DNA of 15,247 nt from the NCBI GenBank assembly GCA_004802705.1, contig SGPL01000692.1:1-15247 (forward strand), written 5' to 3'. The DNA comes from Bondarzewia mesenterica. Taxonomy: Eukaryota; Basidiomycota; Agaricomycetes; Russulales; Bondarzewiaceae. Numbering within the stretch: position 1 is the stretch's first letter; each line of letters opens with the position of its first letter. Positions 9,040-15,247 of the stretch are shown piece by piece. Under the pieces are notes generated by a model. That model had not been told where the DNA came from. It saw only the letters and a program-made list of their open reading frames with translations, and did not search any database. Position numbers and translations under genes: made by a program.

Positions 9040-11907
9040 TCAAGATGAGCTGAAACGCGAGCCGCGTTCGGGCGGGGACGGTTGGCGCTCGTCGACAACA
9101 ATATCACCTCGCCGACCGCCGTCGCCGCCAGCCGACTCACGGTCGAGGTTGTCGTCTTCGTCGTATTGGACCGTTTTTTCGACGCTGATGTGAACCTGTT
9201 CGTGGGACGGGGGGTTGAGATGACGTCCGAATCAGTTTTAGGTGAAGGTGAAGAAAGAGGGAACAGCCTGGGTGGTGGTTGGAAAGGGGGGGGGGGTCCG
9301 GTGGCTCACTTTAGTGGTGACCGGGTCATCGTCGTCGATGGGTGAGCCTTCGCTGACGGTCTGGGTTTCCATTCCGTCAGTCAGTCAATTGTTCAGTTGG
9401 AGTGGGATCGATAGCGGTGTTGGGATGAGGAGGTGGGGAATGCAGAGACGTGGGAAACGCAGAGGTCATCGGACGGTTCGGAGACGACAAAAGATCGCAT
9501 ATCGCACAGGAAATGACACATTGAGGACGAAAAGAAAAAATCCGAGTATGAGAGGGAAAAAAAATAATTGAAAAGAAAAACAATCAGCGATGTCGTGCCA
9601 AAAACGGAGAAGAAAAAAGAGGGAGACGCACCGGCCTGAATCGGCTCCCGATATCGACGTGGTGATGGTTCCCGAGTGCGCTGCGCACGCCGCCACCGCG
9701 GGAGAAAGAGCTGGGGAAGAGCACGGGGAGCGGGTGGTCCCCAACGCCTTCCGAATGCTGTGAGCGTCCGCGGAGCGAACGACGTGAATTGAGGCTTCAC
9801 GGATGTTAGACAATGAGGAGGAAGAAGAGAAGTATGAAGAGACGGACGTTGCGAGGAGCGAGTTTGCGTAGACTGGGTTAAGTGAGGTCGATAGTTAGAA
9901 GGGAGCGGGAGAGGAGGTGAAATTTTGGCGTATCGATACTCACGTTTGCTGATGGCAAAATACAGTCCGAGCCAGATATGGTTTCGGGGCATCGTCAGGA
10001 ACTGTGGGTGTGTGGAAGCACGAGTAGGTGACAGTTGAATAAGATGTGAAGGAAGAAGTACATAGGTGCTCACGCAGATCATGCACACGACAGTGGTCAA
10101 GCTACGTATCGAAAAAAGTCATATTGGTTCACAGTTCATCGTGGATGAGTAGGAAGTCGCCGAGGGGAATACGCACCAGGTGAGCGCGCCATTATTGAAC
10201 GTGTAGAGCATGATCAAGTCTATGACGTGGTCCATGCTACATATACAACTATCAGCGTCATATCACGATCAAACAGTATACCAGCGAAATGAGGGGAAAT
10301 GCTTCGATAAGGAAGAGGGGAGAAATGACGCACCTCCCAAAACCCGTCCTGCTGATCTGTAGGAAGAAGCACATCGAGCAAGCGATGAGGACGTCGAGTG
10401 CGGCAGAGAGCGATAGTCCGAGCGTGAATATGTACTTCTCATGCACGTTTGTGATATGCGAGTGAGCAATAGTAGGCGACTTGGGAACTCGTACCACACG
10501 GCGGTGAGGGACTTACGCTTGCTTCGTCCAGGAACTGGGTGAAGCTCCTGATTTGGATCCTGTTTGTGTTATTATAGTAAGCGAGTGTAGCGCGAATATA
10601 GCGGGAGGGATACAGCCTACATCTTGACGGTTGTCACTATTTTGTAGTGTGAACAAGACACATGTCACAGTCGAGTGTGAAGAAATGTGGCTGGACATGA
10701 AGCTAAATTCAAAGGCGTACCGATTGCAGAGGCTTGAGGGAGTAAGTCAAGGGTATAAGCTATCCAATGGACGGAACACAGAAATAAGGGTGCGACCGAC
10801 CGAGGCGCGTGAACGTCAACACCACCTGGCATCACGAGTTAGACAGTGTCTAACTGACTGCCATTGATAACTTACCAAGGGAGTGGTGATGTACCAGTTA
10901 TTCTTGCTCACTAGGCAATGGTGTATTCGAAGTCAATCAGCATTCATTGAAGCTGGGCCAATCGTACTCACGGCGCAGGACCCGGCGCGAGAAGAATCTG
11001 CGGTGCGAAGGAGACGGTTGAGTCGGGAGTCGAGCGAAAGGGCGTTGCGAGTTTCTGCTTACAGGTGCACGATGAATGTGATGATGGCCTATCGTCACGG
11101 TCAAAATGGATGAACCCCAAATCAATGGGGATACCGTGCTATCAAAGGTATGGGAAGAACGCACCGTGAGCGCGACTGTGGCCTGGTGAAAGCAAGACAT
11201 CATGTTAGTTGTACAGCTCATAAACAAGGACTTGAATTGATTGGAGAGATTTTTTCTTCGAAAGCACGTACCGCCAGAGTTCTGTGCGTTGAGATGAGGT
11301 GGGGATGAGAATAAATGGAGAAAGCTAGAATGACTTACCTTGGAATGACGTCGGCCGCGGAGACATCGCCAAAGTTGAGAATGAGATAGTTCCATGTGGA
11401 CTGGGACATGAGGACAGTGTGGATGGCGTCCAACAACCTTGAAATTTAAAGAAAAAGAAATAAGAGAAAGCGGGTAAGGTGAGTGTTGGTCTTGCTCATG
11501 AGCAAACAAAAAAACAGACACGACAAGAACCATGGACGTGGGAAAAGGAGTCAGTAAGCAGGAAGAACTCACCAGACGAGGAATACCTGCAAAATTACCG
11601 GCCATGTCAGCAAGCTGTTGGCCGAAAGCGGTACTCGACAAGCCGTGATATGATACGCACTATGAGTTTTATTCGCATTTGATCCTCCGGGTACAAGCGA
11701 TAGTAGAGGAACGTCTGCGCTGCCATGATACCACTGAAGCTATGTACCGAGCCATGCATGATCAGCAGGGTCGCACATCATTCAGCAACTCGGAAAAAAA
11801 TCGAAGGCAGGAGGGAAAAGAAGGAGGTGCGATACTCACGCGACGGCGATGACGCACCCGATGAAGGTCGCGCCCAGGGTGGAGCGCACGTCCGCGACCG
11901 CACCCAT
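9040..11907 (-). CDS. DUF6534-type seven-transmembrane protein (about 20 exons, ~367 aa)
   Basis: The function of this Agaricomycete-expanded family is unknown; it is a seven-helix integral membrane protein. Minus-strand exons: 11907-11840, 11739-11661, 11586-11573, 11437-11339, 11281-11272, 11182-11165, 11088-11063, 10997-10972, 10910-10876, 10825-10801, 10636-10621, 10559-10517, 10437-10334, 10236-10177, 10101-10074, 10001-9944, 9872-9848, 9794-9632, 9360-9310, 9195-9040. Phases agree throughout (368 codons with stop). Family landmarks: LYYRLYPEDQ, LLDAIHTVLMS, LSKNNWYITTPL, YIFTLGLSLSAALDVLIA, then FFLQISRTGF, MDHVIDLIMLYTFNNGALT, FLTMPRN and KLYANSLLATLNSRRSLRG. Helices fall at about 10-35, 45-65, 88-110, 122-140, 155-180, 190-218 and 222-245. 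The cytosol-type tail is Gly/Arg/Ser-rich, then acidic (DDDDP), then VHISVEKTVQYDEDDN. The stretch around exons 10-11 is uncertain: the RLV-TTVKM joint is a few residues shorter than I expect, and a 39-nt exon (10759-10721) could be included. The start gives a helix-1 lead-in typical of the family. Confidence 0.87.
10837..10855. repeat. Perfect 9-bp inverted repeat inside a 50-nt intron
   Basis: AGTTAGACA at 10837-10845, one spacer base, then TGTCTAACT at 10847-10855. It lies inside intron 9 of the DUF6534-type gene (10826-10875). On the minus (sense) strand the 3' arm contains the CTAAC expected of a branch site, about 13 nt before the intron's AG. The hairpin would take up 19 of 50 intron bases. 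Confidence 0.85.
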
Positions 11908-11953
11908 TTTTCTCCTTCGGACCTCGTGAAATAAAAGCGAGATGACGCCACAA

Positions 11954-11961
11954 TATATATA
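11954..11961 (-). promoter_or_regulatory. TATA-box candidate for the DUF6534-type gene
   Basis: The sequence TATATATA lies 47-54 nt upstream of the ATG at 11907 on the minus strand. The A/T-rich island stands out from GC-richer flanks. If it is used, the 5' UTR is very short (about 20 nt). A GCGTCATC half-CRE-like sequence lies just downstream at 11941-11948, and a CGAGATCTCG palindrome at 11977-11986. Confidence 0.35.
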
Positions 11962-12837
11962 CGATCACGATATTAGCGAGATCTCGAACGAGATTGACGT
12001 TTTCTGTGTCTTGCTGGAGGTAAGTAGTGTGGCCAGTGGAGGAGAAGGAGATTGCGGGGGAAGGAAGGAAGGAGGGGGGGAGAAAAGGAGAAAGGGTCGG
12101 TCGGTCGAATGCTGGTACTTTTGGCTTCCAAAGATCGCGGGGGCATCCACACACGGGTCTTCCATTCTAAATGGCACCCATGCTGGGAACCAGCAAGCAG
12201 GCGAGTACATAAGTACTTGGCTTGGCCTCAACCGAACAACCCCATGTTTCATTCGCGAACGGCCGTCCGATGAAGGAAAGAAGAAAATGCGATGTCGATG
12301 TGATCAAGCCATCATTCGATACCTCATCCGGGTGCAGTTTCAGGGACTGGGGGAGTACAGTTTTGCTGACCTTCCTCAAGTGACCACACTGACCGGCAGT
12401 GAGAGTAGGGGATTGGCTGGGATTGGGTGGCCAAGGAGCGCTCGCAGGGAGTCGCAGGGTCGGAAACTGACTATTGCAATTGGGTTGATGGCAGAATGGC
12501 AACGCCGGGGCCCTAGCCTGCCGCTGCGAATGGTCTGAGACATGTCCCAGATAATCCTGCGTTCATTACATTCATTCACTGAGACAAGGCAATTGCAACT
12601 CGCCATGGCAATTCGGAGAACCTCCAACTTCGGTACATAGCCTTCACGAATAGAAAAAAAGCCTGGCGATGAGTCTCAAGAACTGCACAATTGGCATCAC
12701 GAGTGACACCGGCGCCCTGAGCGTATCTAGCCCCAATTTTGAGTGAAACCGACGTCGTTGTTGGTGGTCACTGGTCACTGTGCGGTCAGCTGAGCCATCG
12801 ACAGGAAGCTTATTGATTTTCCGCCTGACCCTTTCGG
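11962..12837. other. Intergenic region upstream of the DUF6534-type gene, no gene seen
   Basis: Open frames occur (for example 11942-12538 plus), but they have low-complexity Gly/Arg/Lys-rich composition from purine-rich DNA (12040-12110, GGAAGGAAGGAGG-type and GGTCGGTCGGTCG) and no family resemblance. I see no RNA gene. Probably promoter and 5' flanking DNA. Confidence 0.45.
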
Positions 12838-12870
12838 CTAGCTCCTTCCCCTCTCATACTCGTAACTCAC

Positions 12871-13041
12871 ATCCATATGATACCCATCTTCCAAGCAACG
12901 AAGTGCTGCATCCCGCCCAATCGCCTCCCCGACAGCGATTGCGCCATTGAATTCACCCTTGTTTGCGATGGACGGACTGGCGGCGGGGAGGCCGAACTGC
13001 ATCGCAGGGCCATGAAGGTGTTGCGAAAGGTTGATCGGCAT
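12871..13041 (-). CDS. Weak candidate: possible first exon of an unrecognised minus-strand gene
   Basis: An open stretch of 57 codons on the minus strand starts with ATG at 13041 (MPINLSQHLHGPAMQFGLP) and ends exactly at a GTGAGT donor (12870). Composition is protein-like (GEFNGAIAVGEAIGRDAALR), and a perfect CTTTATAAAG palindrome at 13150-13159 could act as a TATA box about 110 nt upstream. Against it: I find no convincing second exon downstream, an alternative ATG at 13079 opens a different frame, and no family is recognisable. It may be a gene relic or chance. Confidence 0.2.
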
Positions 13042-13599
13042 GCGGGGGATCCCTGATCGACTCGGTCAGCTGACGACATGATTTCGACCTCCGATACAAC
13101 AAATTTGGGGCGGTCCTCTTACCAGTACTACTCTCCCCGGCAGGGCTCACTTTATAAAGAAGACGGTCAGTTGGAAGAAAAGCAGCAGGGCAGGGGAGTT
13201 TACAAGTCATTGACGCCTTCGGGCGCTGGTTGCGGCGTCGGCGTCGTCGGCGTGGGGCGCGCTTGAGGAAGCGTGATAGTATCCAATTCCGAGAGTGATC
13301 CAAGCGTTGTCGAGATTTCCGTCTTCCATAGTTTAAGTAATTCATTGTCTACATGCAGCGCGTACACCAGCTGTCGGGAATTTTTCGTGTATACAGTATG
13401 GCAGCTTTGACGTTGAGGCTTCCGAGCTCGGTTCTCTTCCGCTTATCAGATACTACGAGGCTCGCGCTCTGTCGCGCTCGATGGGTCTGCGTCTTCCCTG
13501 TAACCTGTCCTCCTGCCTAGGCAAAAACATTACAAGGATAAAATTCTTTCGAATTTCTGTCCGGAGCCTCCCACCAGCTCCCACCTCAGTTTTATCACG
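13042..13599. other. Intergenic, nothing supportable
   Basis: A minus-strand open frame (12953-13345) is Arg/Pro-rich and has no recognisable features. A CTTTATAAAG palindrome lies at 13150-13159. The motif CTTATCAGATA near 13443 also occurs near 538, probably by chance. Confidence 0.35.
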
Positions 13600-13685
13600 A
13601 TGATGTTGGGCACAGTCCGCCTGGCAAAATCTTTGCGACAAGCTCCTACTCGTTCGATTCGATTCGTGTCCTGCATCGGCTACTC

Positions 13686-13880
13686 ATGTCGCGGATTCAC
13701 ATGCTGGCTTTCTGCGCACTTGTTTTTGTTTCTTCGGCCTTGTCGGCATGCGGCCATCCTGTGTGTGATCCTAAGACACTTCCTTCAACCTTCGTACCTC
13801 AGGACATCCGTGTCTGTACAGAGTCTCATGAATCAAACACTATTAGACTTGTCGCGATTTTCTCTAGTATCCCAATGTAA
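13686..13880 (+). CDS. Weak candidate: small secreted protein (64 aa)
   Basis: This short frame begins MSRIHMLAFCALVFVSSALS, a plausible signal peptide: short n-region with Arg/His, hydrophobic core, small residues before a likely cleavage near ALSA. The mature part would be ~43 residues with three Cys (ACGHPVCDP and RVCTES). Its stop codon overlaps a GTAAGT donor (13877), so the frame may continue in another exon or simply lie in the 5' leader of the downstream queuosine gene. An overlapping frame from 13600 starts with a mitochondrial-presequence-like segment. There is no family match by eye. It could be a chance ORF. Confidence 0.22.
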   Translation: MSRIHMLAFCALVFVSSALSACGHPVCDPKTLPSTFVPQDIRVCTESHESNTIRLVAIFSSIPM

Positions 13881-14144
13881 GTACTTACATACCCTGCAGA
13901 GTCGCTGCGACTCAACACAGCTGGACGCCGCTGGACGCCGCCGACGCCCGAATGCTAAAAAGTCAAAATATCAAGATTTAGATCTGAGATATGTGGTATA
14001 CACGTGATCTCCCAAAATTTGGAGGTAGGAAAGTCACGGTCGCGTGCGGTTGTGCAGACCGGGATATCATCGATTCCAGCTATACTCACAAAAGTCTGTT
14101 CCGTGATGTCCACTCTAGCTGATTTCTCGCAGACGAGTCCAACC

Positions 14145-15247
14145 ATGAATGAAAAAATACCGATGGATGACCTCGATGATTGGACGCGCTCGGACTCGGT
14201 CGACGATCTCGTAAACCCGGTGTTAGAAACTTCAGAATGGGCTCTCAAAGTAACTCGTAACATCAGATCCTCATCCAAAACCGAACCCGCACTAAAATCT
14301 GACGCGCCTCGGTCGTCTTCTCTCATCACAGAAAACAAACTTGGTACAGATCAACCCAGACGGTGTCAAAGCCGCCGCCCAACACGTTCGTCTCCCCCTC
14401 TCCTTACTAAAATAAAATCGCACTCATAAATACACCATACATTACTTACTAGATCCACGCGCGCATGCGCGCCGAATCCTACACCCCGCACACCTGGCGC
14501 ACGCACCCGCTCCATCTGTGTCCGCCAGACCCGTACGACCCAACCGATTCACGCACCCGCGCCACGCTCGACTGGCTCTTCCTCGTCTCCTCCCTCAACT
14601 TCAGCTTCTGGTCCGAGCTCGAAGGCAGACCAGATCGGTACGCCGTCGCGTGGCGCGCAGGATGGGACCCAGACGCCCCGCGCGCGATATATACGGGGTA
14701 TTGGAGCCTCGTCGCTGCGATCGACCGCGGTACGTCTTTGTGCAATCTTATAATTTTCTCCTTTTTTACCCGTCGCATTTCCGTATCATTATTTTATTTT
14801 ATTTCACCCCATCTCCCCACTCATGTTCGCCATCTGCCAGCGCTCGACGAAGGCATTCCCATCACGGACCCCGCCTTCTATGCCGATCCAGTTCGCTGCC
14901 CAGACGCGCTCATCACCCATGTCTTCCGCCCCGCACCACGCTCCGCAGAATCGATCCCGCTACTTCACCAACGCATCGCCATCATGCGTCAAAACGGACT
15001 CATCCTCTGTGCCGTGAGCGACTGATTTTACATACCCACCGTCCCCCACCGCCTCCTAACATACTCCCCCTCTTCCCGTAGAACTTCGGCGGATCGTTTC
15101 AAGGGTTCCTAGATGAGTTCCAGAGACGAGATGGTGGCAAAGGCGAAGCACTCCACCTCGTCCGCATGATCACTGATACATTTCCTTCCTTCCGCGACGA
15201 GACATGGCTGGACGGCCGCAGGGGTAAGCCCTCTCCTTTTTCCTCCC
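14145..15247 (+). CDS. QNG1: Queuosine salvage protein, queuosine 5'-phosphate N-glycosylase/hydrolase (DUF2419), 5' part, runs off window
   Basis: Family role: releases queuine base from queuosine 5'-phosphate so that eukaryotes can reuse it for tRNA modification. Exons seen: 14145-14249, 14332-14385, 14453-14729, 14841-15013, 15082-15223; a GTAAGC donor at 15224 begins the next intron. This gives about 250 residues, phase-consistent. Family landmarks: [79 protein letters not shown] split over a junction, THVFR, IPLLHQRI, NFGGSFQGFL, and TFPSFRDETW. The human-type proteins are about 340 aa, so roughly the last quarter is missing. The start at 14145 has a good context (CCAACCATG) and heads the conserved frame; an in-frame acceptor at 14132 leaves open a further upstream exon. 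The intron at 14386 uses a less usual GTTCGT donor. Confidence 0.92.
14459..14472. repeat. 14-bp perfect palindrome in queuosine gene exon 3
   Basis: GCGCGCATGCGCGC reads identically on both strands and is alternating purine-pyrimidine. It overlaps codons for an Ala-Arg-Met-Arg-Ala stretch seven nucleotides into exon 3, so it may be coincidental Arg/Ala codon use. Confidence 0.7.

Noticed and set aside
8640..9140. 166-codon minus-strand open frame
   Set aside because: Overlaps the last DUF6534-type exon in another frame. The frame encoding VHISVEKTVQYDEDDN joins in phase with the upstream exons and fits the family tail better.
9466..9872. Single uninterrupted 241-nt exon model (9872-9632) for the DUF6534-type gene
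   Set aside because: It gives a Ser-rich, family-unlike sequence and the wrong phase into the next exon. Splicing at 9847/9795 (GTCCGT ... CTAAC ... GAAG) gives LLATLNSRRSLRG and restores phase.
10937..11641. 234-codon minus-strand open frame in the DUF6534-type gene
   Set aside because: It reads through predicted introns and microexons; only short pieces of it match the family, and those are accounted for by the spliced model.
12040..12110. GGAAGG and GGTCGGTCGGTCG runs as possible satellite or element end
   Set aside because: Too short and irregular, no target-site duplication or terminal inverted repeat seen; simple low-complexity DNA.
1..15247. Transposon, viral remnant, CRISPR array or secondary-metabolite cluster
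   Set aside because: No transposase, reverse transcriptase, integrase, long terminal or terminal inverted repeats, regularly spaced repeats, or biosynthetic enzymes could be recognised.

Overview
The window looks like nuclear DNA from a filamentous basidiomycete, most likely an Agaricomycete (mushroom-type fungus). The genes are packed with short GT-AG introns, mostly 50-135 nt, many with CTAAC/CTGAC-like branch sites. Two of them belong to families that are expanded in Agaricomycetes: a zinc-ribbon F-box protein and a DUF6534-type seven-helix membrane protein. There is no sign of bacterial operons, CRISPR arrays, rRNA or tRNA genes, or an intact transposon.

Layout, left to right: (1) 1-702, no supportable gene. 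(2) 703-4399, minus strand, a 10-exon gene for a ~970 aa F-box protein with several Cys/His zinc-binding candidates, an acidic stretch and seven octapeptide repeats near the C-terminus. (3) 4400-5196, a divergent promoter region. (4) 5197-7131, plus strand, RFT1, the ER lipid-linked-oligosaccharide protein of N-glycosylation. As read it has two one-base frameshifts, both in homopolymers, and 12 ambiguous bases in coding sequence, so sequence error is the likely cause. (5) 7450-8257, plus strand, a 6-exon gene for a ~101 aa protein of unknown function. A pair of perfect TGACGTCA elements lies 80 bp upstream of its start. (6) 8258-9039, a convergent intergenic gap. (7) 9040-11907, minus strand, about 20 exons encoding a ~367 aa seven-helix DUF6534-type protein; several exons are only 10-18 nt. 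(8) 11908-14144, a 2.2 kb stretch with only weak candidates. (9) 14145 to the right edge, plus strand, the 5' part of the queuosine salvage gene (QNG1/DUF2419 family).

The genes do not form an obvious pathway: protein turnover, ER glycosylation, an unknown small protein, an unknown membrane receptor or transporter-like protein, and tRNA-modification salvage. I see no cluster or defence system. The most unusual material is in gene architecture: extreme exon fragmentation in the DUF6534 gene, a 12-nt exon in the small gene, a 271-nt intron with no internal AG, a 50-nt intron with a perfect hairpin over its likely branch site, the twin CRE sites, and the octapeptide repeat tail on the F-box protein. 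All exon models were built by hand from frame, splice consensus and family resemblance; no alignment or transcript was available.
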